Positions 46,401-54,394 are shown, numbered from the stretch's first letter. The stretch is DNA of 64,000 bases from Edaphobacter sp. (GCF_028283685.1 NZ_JAPWKF010000001.1:434001-498000), one strand, 5' to 3'. The notes: generated from the letters alone by a model not told the origin. Numbers and translations: made by a program.

Positions 46401-47320
46401 CAAGCCTGACGGCTCAAGCCGCCGAACTTCGCACGGCGATGTCAGAGCTCGATCAGAGGCTCCGTTCGCTTCGCCACGAAACCGATGGGCTTCGCGAACA
46501 GCGGGCAGAGCTGACGGCCCGCGCTGCAAGACTCGCCTCGGATATTGAACATCTGGAGGCGACCTGCCTGAACGACCTCGCGGTCGAAGCAGTCACTCTG
46601 CGTGAAAACGAGAGCATCGCCCGCATCGAGGGCGATGCCCTGCAGACCGAAGAAGAAGAGTCCCGCACCCTGAAGCAGAAGCTTGAGGCGATGGGACCGG
46701 TCAACATGATGGCCCTTGAGGAGTACACCGAGACAGCCCAGCGTCACGGCTTCCTGGAGACGCAGCGTAAGGATCTACTCGATTCGATTGAAAACACGCA
46801 GGCCTCGATCAAGGAGATCGATGAGGTCTCGAAGCTGAAGTTCGATGAGGCGTTCCACATCATCAACGACAACTTCTCCGTAACGTTTACTAAACTCTTC
46901 GGCGGAGGCCAGGGATTTATGAAGCTGACCGATTCCGAGAACACTGCGGAGAGCGGCATCGACATCGTAGCGTCACCTCCGGGCAAGAAGCTGCAGAATG
47001 TGCTGCTGCTATCGGGTGGCGAGAAGGCGTTGACGGCTCTGTCGCTGCTGGTCGGTATCTTCCAGTTCCAGCCGGCTCCCTTCTGCATCCTGGACGAAGT
47101 TGATGCACCTCTGGACGAGACCAACGTCGGACGATTCGCCAAGCTGATCTCAGACATGAGCGCGACGACACAGTTCGTGGTGATCACCCACAGCAAGCGC
47201 ACCATGTCGCAGGCGGACGTCATCTATGGCGTAACGATGCAGGAACCGGGCGTCTCAAAGGTCGTGAGCGTCAACCTCAATCGCCGCGACGATACCGCGA
47301 CACGCAAAGCTGTAGCTTAG
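43427..47320 (+). CDS. smc: Chromosome segregation protein SMC
   Basis: 1297 residues from GTG 43427; AGAGG lies five bases upstream, and the GTG at 43421 would sit against it. N-terminus MLKLKKVQILGFKSFCD, Walker A GPNGCGKSN (33-41), two coiled coils (about 250-600 and 790-1110), a hinge around 610-740 (VGTLADFLEVEGKYESVV ... ATFLVHP), signature LSGGEK (1195-1200) and Walker B FCILDEVDAPLDE (1219-1231). Residues 89-186 are an unusual acidic, Ala-rich insertion between the third strand and GELTITRRLFRSGESEY of the head, about 80 residues more than normal SMC. Forms the dimeric DNA-organising ring with ScpA and ScpB. Confidence 0.95.
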   Translation: MLKLKKVQILGFKSFCDRTEVQLSGEGIAAIVGPNGCGKSNISDAITWVLGEQSAKSLRGIKMEDVIFAGTRDRKPTGMAEVSLTLVDPEVYDGATLSPEGPEIMIADEHPSEQHAAAGDWDEDEMRRQRAQDTEEAVAEAQPGTVLEGEGEAAAIADGAEAEASANSNVVLKIRRRKFNRAPIRAGELTITRRLFRSGESEYLLNGKICRLRDIQDIFMGTGLGGESYAIIGQERIGQLLSSKPLDRRSIIEEAAGITRFKTKKRLAELRLEAAKQNLSRVNDIFDEVTRQMGTLKRQAAKAERYGALRDELRTRLRVVLASRLSQLDSEQATTTEKIATLATQIDTQAVTVEQLDAEHTDGVNRGYVLDQQIREAGARANQSAVELERIAARTASNTDRIIELEDRLENGSGDLAQAREQLSTLAGELEQHRSFLENATTEAAGSREAAQQRQAQVHEAMRSLQSAEQQAEQNRRQTLQLVQRASQTRNEVAQAEASLAGMEQEAQRLNSESDVARQELESLGVQRGQVKMSFESVTERLKRLEAGIAEGRQQIDERRKEENESKRRGDQLRGELATLNGRRNSLEGLIRDHSYSTETVRNIFKSSAASETGTMAPVGTLADFLEVEGKYESVVDEFLRDELNYIVVKSWDAANAGMHLLQTDVAGRATFLVHPNDSQANFSFAEGMPSETVTNTAQIDGVVALRDCVRVLDGFGKSLEVILPKLREGYVAPDSYTARSLALSNPHAFFLSPTGETFHNVTVTGGRPSTQGPLALKRELTAVQHKLDQTEQELAQTELATADLSRQIAELNAAIESQTIERRDAEREAANSGAALRQMESETARIERRLQDWALATERNRDARNQKTDLISRKQQEAEALEAERSALEGSLTELQGKLDDLRGRREQLQQEAAEASASLAGLEERRRNAQANFDQTSRLHNGQQQRIQQLEQQLSASASEKLRREEETSSLSSQHTELAETRSAAVAESASLTAQAAELRTAMSELDQRLRSLRHETDGLREQRAELTARAARLASDIEHLEATCLNDLAVEAVTLRENESIARIEGDALQTEEEESRTLKQKLEAMGPVNMMALEEYTETAQRHGFLETQRKDLLDSIENTQASIKEIDEVSKLKFDEAFHIINDNFSVTFTKLFGGGQGFMKLTDSENTAESGIDIVASPPGKKLQNVLLLSGGEKALTALSLLVGIFQFQPAPFCILDEVDAPLDETNVGRFAKLISDMSATTQFVVITHSKRTMSQADVIYGVTMQEPGVSKVVSVNLNRRDDTATRKAVA

Positions 47321-47327
47321 AGAACAG

Positions 47328-47355
47328 AAGGCGCGGTCTTGACCGCGCCTTTCTT
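47328..47355 (+). terminator. Intrinsic terminator after smc
   Basis: AAGGCGCGGT, loop CTTG, ACCGCGCCTT (47328-47351), followed by TCTT: a perfect ten-base stem seven bases after the smc stop. It overlaps the region just before the TTG start of the next gene. Confidence 0.75.
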
Positions 47356-47377
47356 CGCCACCAGATCAGGAGCGACA

Positions 47378-48007
47378 TTGCACTTCGAAGAAGCCATCGG
47401 ACTGCTGCTGACAGTGACCATCGCGGCCAGCATTCTAAGGTTCTTCTGGTTTCGTATGCCCCTTTGGGCTGAGAGAATTCTCCTGGCAACGGCAGTCTCT
47501 GCCACTCTCGTGCGGCTCTTCTTTTTCGTATCGCATTGGGGCACAGTTTCGTTGCGTTTCAACGCGGCGTTTTGCTGGGTAGCGGTCATCGGCTATGAAC
47601 TGATGCTGGTTCGCTTCAGCCTTATGAGGCCTCGCTGGCTGACATGCATCTGCGCGGTGATCCTCTTCCTGCCGATGTTTGCTTCAGCCCTGCTTGTTCC
47701 ATTGACAGCCATTTTCGACACGGAACAACCTGATCTCAAGCAGATCGGAAAGAACTACCTGCTTCTGGTCAATCCCTGGGATGAGCAGTTGGACGGTCAT
47801 ACGGGACATGACCTCATCGTGATGTATCAGCCATCATGGGCTCCGTTTCTCCAGCACGGAGTACAGCGCGCCTCTTTCAGCGACGATCAGTGCCGCTCCC
47901 AGGAGACACAGGTAACGGTCGATCGCGCAAAGAAGCAGGTGAGTTTTCACTGTCCGGGCCTTCATGGTGAGCGGGATGCCATCGCCATGACGTTGCCGAT
48001 CAAGTAA
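47378..48007 (+). CDS. Membrane protein of unknown function
   Basis: About 209 residues from TTG 47378, chosen because AGGAG lies five bases upstream. Four hydrophobic helices in the first 125 residues (EAIGLLLTVTIAASILRFFWF, RILLATAVSATLVRLFFFV, FNAAFCWVAVIGYELMLVRF, LTCICAVILFLPMFASALLVPL) precede a soluble C-terminal part with two Cys (QCRSQETQ and SFHCPGLHG) that could form a disulfide if outside. I recognise no family. It lies between smc and purC and may have its own transcript. Confidence 0.65.
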   Translation: MHFEEAIGLLLTVTIAASILRFFWFRMPLWAERILLATAVSATLVRLFFFVSHWGTVSLRFNAAFCWVAVIGYELMLVRFSLMRPRWLTCICAVILFLPMFASALLVPLTAIFDTEQPDLKQIGKNYLLLVNPWDEQLDGHTGHDLIVMYQPSWAPFLQHGVQRASFSDDQCRSQETQVTVDRAKKQVSFHCPGLHGERDAIAMTLPIK

Positions 48008-48064
48008 TCCCTACAGCCTGGCGATCGAACCCGATGCGCAGTATGGAGAATGGTACCGTCATAG

Positions 48065-48964
48065 ATGATGCAAAACGCACTGCTTGAGACCCGTCTTGGA
48101 GGCCTGTCGCCGATCGCTCGCGGCAAGGTCCGCGATATCTATTCGCTTGGCGATCACGAACTGCTGTTTGTCGCGACGGACCGCATCTCTGCGTTCGATC
48201 ACGTCCTGGCGACCGGTGTTCCCGACAAGGGACGCATCTTGACGCAGCTATCGCTGTTTTGGTTCGACTTTCTCAAGGACACGGTAAAGAATCATGTCCT
48301 TACCGCCGACCCATCGCAGTTCCCTGCCGAGTTGCAACCGCATCTCGACCAGCTTGCAGGACGCAGCATGGTGGTCCGACGGGCACAGATGTTTCCCGTG
48401 GAGTGTGTCGTGCGCGCCTACCTTTCGGGCTCCGGCTGGAAGGACTACCAGGCGACGGGCGCCGTGTGCGGTATCAAGTTGCCAGCAGGCCTCAAGGAGT
48501 CAGACCGTCTTCCAGAGCCGATCTTTACGCCTGCAGCGAAGATCAACACCGGCGGGCACGATGAAAACATCTCGTTTGAGACAGTGATCGAGACGGTCGG
48601 CCTGGAGCATGCCAATGCGTTGCGCCAGTTGACGCTGGACATCTTCGAAAAGGCCTCGCGACACGCCGAGAGCCGCGGGCTGATCCTCGCGGATACGAAG
48701 TTCGAGTTCGGCCTGATCGACGGAGAGATTGTCCTGGCCGACGAGGTGCTGACACCGGACTCTTCGCGATACTGGCCAAAGGATGGCTACGCACCGGGCG
48801 GCCCGCAGCCATCGTTCGATAAGCAGTATGTGCGCGATTACCTGGAGTCTATCCGTTGGAACAAGCAGGCACCCGCGCCCGCGCTCCCGGACGATGTCGT
48901 GGCTCGCACGCGGGAAAAATATCTTGAGGCGTTCCGTCTGATCTCGGGACGAGAGACCCTCTAG
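48065..48964 (+). CDS. purC: SAICAR synthetase
   Basis: 299 residues, the length of the longer, yeast-type PurC forms. Motifs: ARGKVRDIYSLGDHELLFVATDRISAFDH, MFPVECVVRAYLSGSGWKDY, EPIFTPAAKINTGGHDENIS and LADTKFEFG ... LADEVLTPDSSRYWP with the ATP and Mg sites. It joins CAIR and aspartate in purine synthesis. cvpA follows within nine bases, as in many bacteria where purine genes and cvpA are linked. Confidence 0.95.
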   Translation: MMQNALLETRLGGLSPIARGKVRDIYSLGDHELLFVATDRISAFDHVLATGVPDKGRILTQLSLFWFDFLKDTVKNHVLTADPSQFPAELQPHLDQLAGRSMVVRRAQMFPVECVVRAYLSGSGWKDYQATGAVCGIKLPAGLKESDRLPEPIFTPAAKINTGGHDENISFETVIETVGLEHANALRQLTLDIFEKASRHAESRGLILADTKFEFGLIDGEIVLADEVLTPDSSRYWPKDGYAPGGPQPSFDKQYVRDYLESIRWNKQAPAPALPDDVVARTREKYLEAFRLISGRETL

Positions 48965-48973
48965 AAACCCGTG

Positions 48974-49510
48974 ATGACACCCTTCGACTGGCTGATGGTC
49001 GTGGTTCTGGCCTACTCCACGGTGCAGGCATTTATGCGCGGCCTTGTCCGGGAGATCTTCTCGCTTTGCGGATTGATCGCCGGTGTCCTGCTGGCAAGCT
49101 GGAACTATGGTCGATTAGTTCCTTTTTTGGGGAATCTGATCCATAACCCCGCCTTTGCGAGTGCCGCAGCATTCCTGATTATTGCGATCGTTGTCATGAT
49201 TCTGGCGGCGATTGCAGGTCGCCTGGTACATGCAACTGCTCACGCGATTGGACTTGGATTCTTCAACCGCCTGGGGGGCGCGGCATTTGGCTTTCTGCGC
49301 GGCTGTCTGATCGGTGTCGCGATTCTGATGGCGATCAGTGCGTTCCTTCCCGAGCTGGGCTGGGTGAAAAATTCCCGGCTTGCTCCCTATTTCCTTGAAG
49401 GAGCACATGCGGTATCCTTCGTTGTACCTCAAGACCTTGAGCAACGCATCCTGACCGGCGCAACGCTAATTAAGCACAACACTGCCGATTGGATCAAACT
49501 GCACCCTTAG
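48974..49510 (+). CDS. cvpA: CvpA-family membrane protein
   Basis: 178 residues (ATG 48974; a GTG three bases earlier is possible). Four helices with FDWLMVVVLAYSTVQAFMRGLVREIFSL, the CvpA start, and LGFFNRLGGAAFGFLRGCLIGVAILMAIS, the conserved GxxxRxLGxxFGxxRG-like block. CvpA is named from colicin V production and affects envelope stress and membrane homeostasis; its mechanism is unclear. It is coupled to purC. Confidence 0.9.
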   Translation: MTPFDWLMVVVLAYSTVQAFMRGLVREIFSLCGLIAGVLLASWNYGRLVPFLGNLIHNPAFASAAAFLIIAIVVMILAAIAGRLVHATAHAIGLGFFNRLGGAAFGFLRGCLIGVAILMAISAFLPELGWVKNSRLAPYFLEGAHAVSFVVPQDLEQRILTGATLIKHNTADWIKLHP

Positions 49511-49565
49511 GGTCACAATGAGGAAGACGTCGCAAAAAGAAGACGACCTGTAAGGAGCAAACCCC

Positions 49566-49856
49566 TTGAAGCGCGAATTGGACATGCTTGTAGTTCAGAT
49601 GCACAGTGCCGGAGTTTCTTATGCTGAAGCCGTTCGTCAGTTCAAACGGCGTTACATTCTGGAAGTTCTCGCGCAGCACAAGGGCAATCAGTGCAAGGCC
49701 GCCGAAGATCTCGGCATGCACCGCAACACGTTGAGCCGCACCCTTGCAGAGCTCGACATGGATACCACTCAGATTCGTCTCGGCATGCGCCGCCCCCCTG
49801 CCAGTGAGCGGCCGCGCCTGGAGAGCATTACCCGCGGGGTTGTCGGAAGCCGATAG
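49566..49856 (+). CDS. Small Fis-type helix-turn-helix protein
   Basis: 96 residues, TTG start with AAGGAG eight bases upstream. Residues 25-65 (FKRRYILEVLAQHKGNQCKAAEDLGMHRNTLSRTLAELDMD) are a Fis/NtrC C-terminal HTH_8 domain. There is no AAA+ or receiver domain, so it is a stand-alone DNA-binding protein, possibly nucleoid-associated or a small regulator. The C-terminal 25 residues are basic. It is 28 bases upstream of the secretin gene and perhaps cotranscribed with it. Confidence 0.85.
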   Translation: MKRELDMLVVQMHSAGVSYAEAVRQFKRRYILEVLAQHKGNQCKAAEDLGMHRNTLSRTLAELDMDTTQIRLGMRRPPASERPRLESITRGVVGSR

Positions 49857-49884
49857 CCACTCCGCTCCGTCTAAACTGCAGTTC

Positions 49885-51852
49885 ATGACGTTTGGCAATC
49901 CACATCGTGCAGCCATGCTGCGACAACTTGTTGTTGCTGCAACATGCATTGTTGTGCCCATGCTGCCATCGACTGCATTTTCGCAACAGGCTGAAAGTGC
50001 AGGGACAAGCCAGTCTTCCCCGACTCCGTCAACCCCTGATTCCTCTAAAAAAACTCTGAGTTCGAAGGCGCTGCGGGAGGCCGATGACGCGTATCTGGCA
50101 GGAGCACGCCTGTTGGACCATGGCGACCTGAAGGGCGCGGAAGAAAAATTTACCCGTGCAGTGAACCTCAACCCAGAAGACAGCGACTACCTCAAAGCCG
50201 CAGCCGTTGCCCGTGAGCATCGAGTTACGCAACTGGTTCAACAGGCGGGTAAGGCACGCATGATGGGTCAGCAGCAGGAGTCGAGCAAGCTTCTGGCAGA
50301 GGCCCAGGCCCTCGATCCTAACAATCGGTTCGTCGCACAACACATGGATCCCTCTTCCGCAGAGAGTGCCTTCCATACGCAGATAGAATCTGTCGCCGAT
50401 ACGCCTGCCGGCCAGTGGTCGCGCAGCACGATGAGAATCGCCGGCCCCATCGCCCTCGATCCGAAAACGGGGAAACAGAGCTTTCTCGTGGAGGCCGATT
50501 CCCGCCAGACGATCCGCCAGGTTCTCTCCCGCTACGGCATCACGGCATACTTCGATGACTCCCTGGAGAGCAAGCACCTCCGCTTCAATCTCGAAGACGC
50601 GACCTATGAACAGGCGACGGGGGTTCTTTACGAGATGTCCACGGCTCTGGCTGTCCCGCTCGATGCCCATAGCGTTTTAATCGTCAAGGACGACGCTGAT
50701 AACCGGCAGAAGTTCGAACGCCTGCTCGAAGAGACTATTTACCTGCCCGGCAAGACCGTCGAAGAGATGAATGAACTTGGGACGCTAATCCGCAGTGTGT
50801 TCGATGTCAAACAAACGGCCATACAGACGACCTCAGGCTCTCTGGTGCTGCGTGCTCCAGAAGATACACTCACGGCGATCAACCTGACGCTGGCGGATAT
50901 GATGGACGGCAATCCCGAGGTTGTGCTGGATATGAGGCTATACAGCATCGATCGGACGTATCAGAAAAATATCGGGACACAGCTGCCGCAACAGATCGGG
51001 GTGTACAACGTCAGCACCGAGGCGAACAGCATTGTCTCCTCGAACCAGTCGATTGTGGATGAGGCCATCGCAAATGGCCTGATTCCAGCTGGCTCCAGCA
51101 ACACCATCATCGCTCTGGCACTTATTGCTTCAGGTCTGGTTTCGAATAGTTTGGTCACCAATACGATCGGCTTCTTCGGTGGCGGCATGACCATGTCAGG
51201 CATCAGCGCCAATGTTCAGACCACGTTCAATCTTTCGCTGAACTCCAGCGATACGCAGGCTGTCGACAACCTGCTGCTTCGCGTGAGCGATCGTCAGTCA
51301 GGAGAGTTTCGCTCCGGAACAAAATATCCGATTACCACCTCGACCTATTCCACCCCCGTCTCCTCCACCGCCTCCGCGCTGGCAGGAACGACGATCAATG
51401 GCGTGAGCGTCTCGCAGCTGCTGGGAACGTCGAGCGCGCTGACGATTCCCCAGATCCAGTACGAAGACCTTGGACTGTTGGTAAAGGCCACGCCGACGGT
51501 TGAGCGCTCCGGCCTGGTGCGCATGAAACTGGAGCTGAAGATCGAGGCGCTCACTGGAAGCACGCTGAACAACATCCCGATCCTTGCCAACCGCTCGTAT
51601 ACCTCCGATGTCACGGTCAAAGATGGCGAGACGACAATGATCGGCAGCTCGATGAGCAAGACAGAAGCAGCAGCGCTCAGCGGATGGCCACTCCTGAGCG
51701 AACTACCAGGCTTTCAAAGCACGACCGGTTATAAGACCACGGAGACGGACTCAAGTGAGCTTATTCTTCTTATTACGCCGCACATCGTCCGTCATCGCTC
51801 GAGTGAGTCAGCTGGTCCTCGCATTGCCTATAACCAGCGCCTCCCGAATTAA
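49885..51852 (+). CDS. Secretin-domain protein (GspD/PilQ-like) with N-terminal TPR
   Basis: About 655 residues from ATG 49885 with a signal peptide ending near STAFSQ (ATG 49915 is an alternative). A TPR-like segment (60-130, GDLKGAEEKFTRAVNLNPEDSDYLKAA) is followed by a secretin/TonB N-type fold (VLSRYGITAYFDDSLESKHLRFNLEDATYEQA) and an N1-like domain. The C-terminal secretin barrel shows VLDMRLYSIDRTYQKNIG, VERSGLVRMKLELKIEAL, TSDVTVKDGETTMIGSSMSKTE and SSELILLITPHIVRHR. Forms an outer-membrane ring. Whether it serves type II secretion, type IV pili or another machine cannot be told, since no partner genes adjoin it. Confidence 0.88.
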   Translation: MTFGNPHRAAMLRQLVVAATCIVVPMLPSTAFSQQAESAGTSQSSPTPSTPDSSKKTLSSKALREADDAYLAGARLLDHGDLKGAEEKFTRAVNLNPEDSDYLKAAAVAREHRVTQLVQQAGKARMMGQQQESSKLLAEAQALDPNNRFVAQHMDPSSAESAFHTQIESVADTPAGQWSRSTMRIAGPIALDPKTGKQSFLVEADSRQTIRQVLSRYGITAYFDDSLESKHLRFNLEDATYEQATGVLYEMSTALAVPLDAHSVLIVKDDADNRQKFERLLEETIYLPGKTVEEMNELGTLIRSVFDVKQTAIQTTSGSLVLRAPEDTLTAINLTLADMMDGNPEVVLDMRLYSIDRTYQKNIGTQLPQQIGVYNVSTEANSIVSSNQSIVDEAIANGLIPAGSSNTIIALALIASGLVSNSLVTNTIGFFGGGMTMSGISANVQTTFNLSLNSSDTQAVDNLLLRVSDRQSGEFRSGTKYPITTSTYSTPVSSTASALAGTTINGVSVSQLLGTSSALTIPQIQYEDLGLLVKATPTVERSGLVRMKLELKIEALTGSTLNNIPILANRSYTSDVTVKDGETTMIGSSMSKTEAAALSGWPLLSELPGFQSTTGYKTTETDSSELILLITPHIVRHRSSESAGPRIAYNQRLPN

Positions 51853-51895
51853 ATGCCAAGCTCCCCAGACACAGTAACTTCCACAGGCAGATGGT

Positions 51896-51924
51896 TTGAC
51901 CGAAGGGAGACTGATCTATATACT
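51896..51924 (+). promoter_or_regulatory. Promoter of the tRNA-Gly/tRNA-Cys pair
   Basis: TTGACC (51896-51901), a 17-base spacer and TATACT (51919-51924), both five of six to consensus, ending 13 bases before the tRNA-Gly gene. Confidence 0.8.
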
Positions 51925-51937
51925 TATTTTTGTGAGA

Positions 51938-52012
51938 GCGGGAGTAGCTCAGTGGTAGAGTGCTTCCTTGCCAAGGAAGATGTCGCCGGTTCGACCCCGG
52001 TCTCCCGCTCCA
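51938..52012 (+). tRNA. tRNA-Gly (anticodon GCC)
   Basis: 75 bases with encoded CCA. Acceptor GCGGGAG pairs with CTCCCGC, anticodon stem CTTCC/GGAAG with loop TTGCCAA gives GCC, and the T-arm contains CGGTTCGACCCCG. Confidence 0.97.
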
Positions 52013-52077
52013 AATTTGTCCCTGCCTGCGTTACACTTCACCTATACAATTTGCAGGGCTTATTGATAGCCCACCGA

Positions 52078-52152
52078 GGCGCGGTACCCAAGTGGTAAGG
52101 GAGAGGTCTGCAAAACCTTTATGCGTCGGTTCGATCCCGACCCGCGCCTCCA
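52078..52152 (+). tRNA. tRNA-Cys (anticodon GCA)
   Basis: 75 bases with encoded CCA. Acceptor GGCGCGG pairs with CCGCGCC, anticodon stem GAGGT/ACCTT with loop CTGCAAA gives GCA, and the T-arm contains CGGTTCGATCCCG. It shares the promoter upstream of tRNA-Gly. 52153-52405 holds no gene I can support. Confidence 0.96.
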
Positions 52153-52405
52153 AATTCTCCTCCAAGTTCACATGATCTTCCCTCCTCTGCTCGTTTCGAG
52201 CGATGCCGCAGGAGGGATTTTCTCGTCCTGTTCCGCGACTCGAAGGCGATCGCGGAACGCCTGCAGCAACTGCCGACGATCCGGAGCTCCCGCAAAGAAT
52301 GATCGAGGCTCTACTGCAGGGATACAACACATCGGAGGATGGGTTGATTATGGCGATCGCCGAGAAAAGATCAGGCAAGAGGTAGCTGGCAGAGCCTGAT
52401 TACGC

Positions 52406-52624
52406 TTAACAGCCACCACCGACAAAATGCACCATCTCGACGCGGTCCCCTTCGATCAGGGAGACCTGCGCCCATGTGGTACGTGGAACGATCTCACCGT
52501 TACGCTCGATGGCGACGCGATCGGATTTGAGCCCCAGCTCCTGGACGAGAGCATCGACGCTGGGAGACTCGCCGAGAGATTCAAAGCTGCGGGACTGTCC
52601 ATTGAGCACAATGTTGATGGGCAT
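52406..52624 (-). CDS. thiS: ThiS sulfur carrier with an extra C-terminal Cys
   Basis: 72 residues, a beta-grasp fold (MPINIVLNGQSRSF ... VAIERNGEIVPRTTW, EGDRVEMVHFVGGG). ThiS carries sulfur as a thiocarboxylate on its terminal Gly for thiazole synthesis. Here the gene ends GGT GGT GGC TGT TAA, giving GGGC, so a Cys follows the Gly-Gly. Activation would need removal of that residue, as in QbsE-like carriers. It lies 177 bases downstream of thiD on the same strand; no thiG, thiF or thiazole enzyme is in the window. Confidence 0.9.
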   Translation of the reverse strand: MPINIVLNGQSRSFESLGESPSVDALVQELGLKSDRVAIERNGEIVPRTTWAQVSLIEGDRVEMVHFVGGGC

Positions 52625-52801
52625 CTTTAAAGCCTAGCAGGTCATCCGCTATAGCCATACGGAGCGAGAGGCGAGTCACTTCTTTTTGTAAGCATTCATC
52701 CAGTCATCAAAGATCTCGCGGCTGAGACACCGGAGTAGATCCTGGCTTCATGCTCAAGCAATGTAATGAGGAGCGCATGGGAGGCCGTCTGGAACGAAGG
52801 A

Positions 52802-53602
52802 TCAGCGCTGCACCCATAAATGGTTGAGCGGGCCGCGGCCATGACCGATGGGATTGGCCTCTCGGATGGCTCCAGCGACGTAGTGCTTGGCTTGTGTTGC
52901 CGCCGCCAGCGGATCATCCCCAAGAAGCAGGCGGCTGAGCAACGCGCTTGAAAGAGCACAGCCGGTTCCGTGAGTCGACCTGCTCTCGATCATCTCCCCG
53001 GGAATCCAATGGGCTTGCGAAGAAGCGGAAGGCAGCACCAGGTCGTCGGGCTGAGGCAGATGGCCTCCTGTGGCCAGTACGTTGAGCTGCGGCCAGCGTA
53101 TCTGCAACGCGCTCGCTGCGGGCTCAACCTCTGCGCGTGAAGTAACAGGAAGCCCAGTGAGAAGGCTCAACTCGTCCAGGTTCGGGGTGATCCAGCCAAC
53201 CAGGGGGAGAAGGCGGTCTCGCAGCAGAATGAGTCCCTCCGCAGAGAGCAGTTCCCTGCCGGAGCTGGAGCGCAGAACCGGGTCGAGGACAATTGGAGTG
53301 CCGGGACGCTCGGCGGAAAGCCGTTCAAGATAGTCCGCCAGGGTGGCGACGATCTCTGCAGTGTCGAGCATGCCGATCTTTACGCCATCCGGAGGAAGAT
53401 CCTCGTGCAAGCAATCGAGGGTATCTCTCAGAAGTTCGGCTGGGACAGGCTGACTAGCGCGGACTCCCAACGTCGACTGCACCGTGAGACTCGTAATGGC
53501 AGAGGTCCCAAAGTGTCCGTGAGCGGCAAAGACCATCAGGTCGGCGGTGATGCCGGCTCCTGAAGAGGGGTCAAAGCCGGCAATCGTCAAAGCAGTCTTC
53601 AT
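52802..53602 (-). CDS. thiD: HMP/HMP-phosphate kinase
   Basis: 266 residues from ATG 53602, the usual ThiD length. The frame extends to 53716, but that part is low-complexity and AT-rich. Motifs: LTIAGFDPSSGAGITADLM, TSLTVQSTLGV, VKIGMLDTAEIV, VLDPVLRSSSG, TPNLDELSLLTG and STHGTGCALSSALLSRL with the catalytic Cys/Asp area. It phosphorylates hydroxymethylpyrimidine twice in thiamine synthesis. I see no TPP riboswitch upstream. Confidence 0.92.
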   Translation of the reverse strand: MKTALTIAGFDPSSGAGITADLMVFAAHGHFGTSAITSLTVQSTLGVRASQPVPAELLRDTLDCLHEDLPPDGVKIGMLDTAEIVATLADYLERLSAERPGTPIVLDPVLRSSSGRELLSAEGLILLRDRLLPLVGWITPNLDELSLLTGLPVTSRAEVEPAASALQIRWPQLNVLATGGHLPQPDDLVLPSASSQAHWIPGEMIESRSTHGTGCALSSALLSRLLLGDDPLAAATQAKHYVAGAIREANPIGHGRGPLNHLWVQR

Positions 53603-53822
53603 AAGGCGAAATTCATCGTCGACAGCCGGAAAATGGCCGAAGGAGCCTTTTTTTGAACTTTTTGAAAAATTAGCAGGTTTGGAAAAAAATGTCGTAAAAA
53701 GCCGATTTTTGGCCAATACTCGCCCAAAACAGACCGAATATCGGCATCACACTCAGTGATTACCTTTAGCACAGAAGGCGGGGTGCGGGCAAGCCAATTT
53801 ACCCCTTAACCTAAGCAGCTGA

Positions 53823-53851
53823 TTGACTTAGCCGTTTTGAAACGGGACAAT
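53823..53851 (+). promoter_or_regulatory. Predicted promoter of rlpA
   Basis: TTGACT (53823-53828), a 17-base spacer and GACAAT (53846-53851). The start point would be near 53858, at or next to the rlpA ATG, which would make the mRNA nearly leaderless. Confidence 0.4.
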
Positions 53852-53857
53852 TAAGGA

Positions 53858-54394
53858 ATGAACGATGCCATGAAGATAATTCCTGTGAAGAGAGACGGAA
53901 CCGTCTCCACCAAACTTGGAGTTGCCGTCGTGACACTGCTTGTGGCGCTTGGAGTCACAGCTTCGGCAAGCGATGCTTCGCCGTCACAGATGCAGAGCCA
54001 GAATACTCCCCAAAGCAGCAAGCCACGCAAGTGGTACCAGGTCGGCGAAGCCTCCTGGTACGGCAAGTACTTTCAGGGCAAGAAGACCGCAAACGGCGAA
54101 GAGTTCGACATGAACAAGCTGACCTGCGCTCACCGCAGCCTTCCCCTGAACACCTGGATCAAAGTCACGAATCTGAAGAACCGCCGCTCTATCTTTGTCC
54201 GCGTCAACGACCGTGGCCCGATGCCGGAAGACCGCATCGTGGATTTATCGTACGCCGCCGCAAAGGCGCTACATATCACCGGATTGGGTAAGGTCAAGCT
54301 CGAGACGTTACGTCCGAATGATTCGGACATGATGCGTCAGCTGATCGCCCAGGTTCGTATGCCGATCCTGGCTGATACCGGCACCGGGATGTAA
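53858..54394 (+). CDS. rlpA: RlpA-like septal ring lytic transglycosylase
   Basis: 178 residues. An N-terminal membrane anchor or signal (LGVAVVTLLVALGVTASASDA) is followed by a DPBB domain: GEASWYGKYFQGKKTANGEEFDM, LTCAHRSLPLNTWIKVTNL, VRVNDRGPMPEDRIVDLS. Glu81, His92 and Asp118 match the catalytic residues described for Pseudomonas RlpA, which cleaves naked glycan strands at the septum. There is no SPOR domain, so septal targeting would need another route. Confidence 0.9.
   Translation: MNDAMKIIPVKRDGTVSTKLGVAVVTLLVALGVTASASDASPSQMQSQNTPQSSKPRKWYQVGEASWYGKYFQGKKTANGEEFDMNKLTCAHRSLPLNTWIKVTNLKNRRSIFVRVNDRGPMPEDRIVDLSYAAAKALHITGLGKVKLETLRPNDSDMMRQLIAQVRMPILADTGTGM

Noticed and set aside
52203-52385. 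60-residue frame after the tRNA-Cys gene
   Set aside because: No ribosome-binding site or domain; MIEALLQGYNTSEDG is suggestive of a helix only. Could be a remnant, not supportable as a gene.
53547-53759. Plus-strand frame over the AT tract (ELFEKLAGLEKNVVKSR)
   Set aside because: Antisense to thiD for most of its length and probably a by-product of the A/T run.
53603-53857. TPP riboswitch in front of thiD
   Set aside because: I looked for the CTGAGA and ACCTGATCTGGATAAT core on both strands and did not see it.
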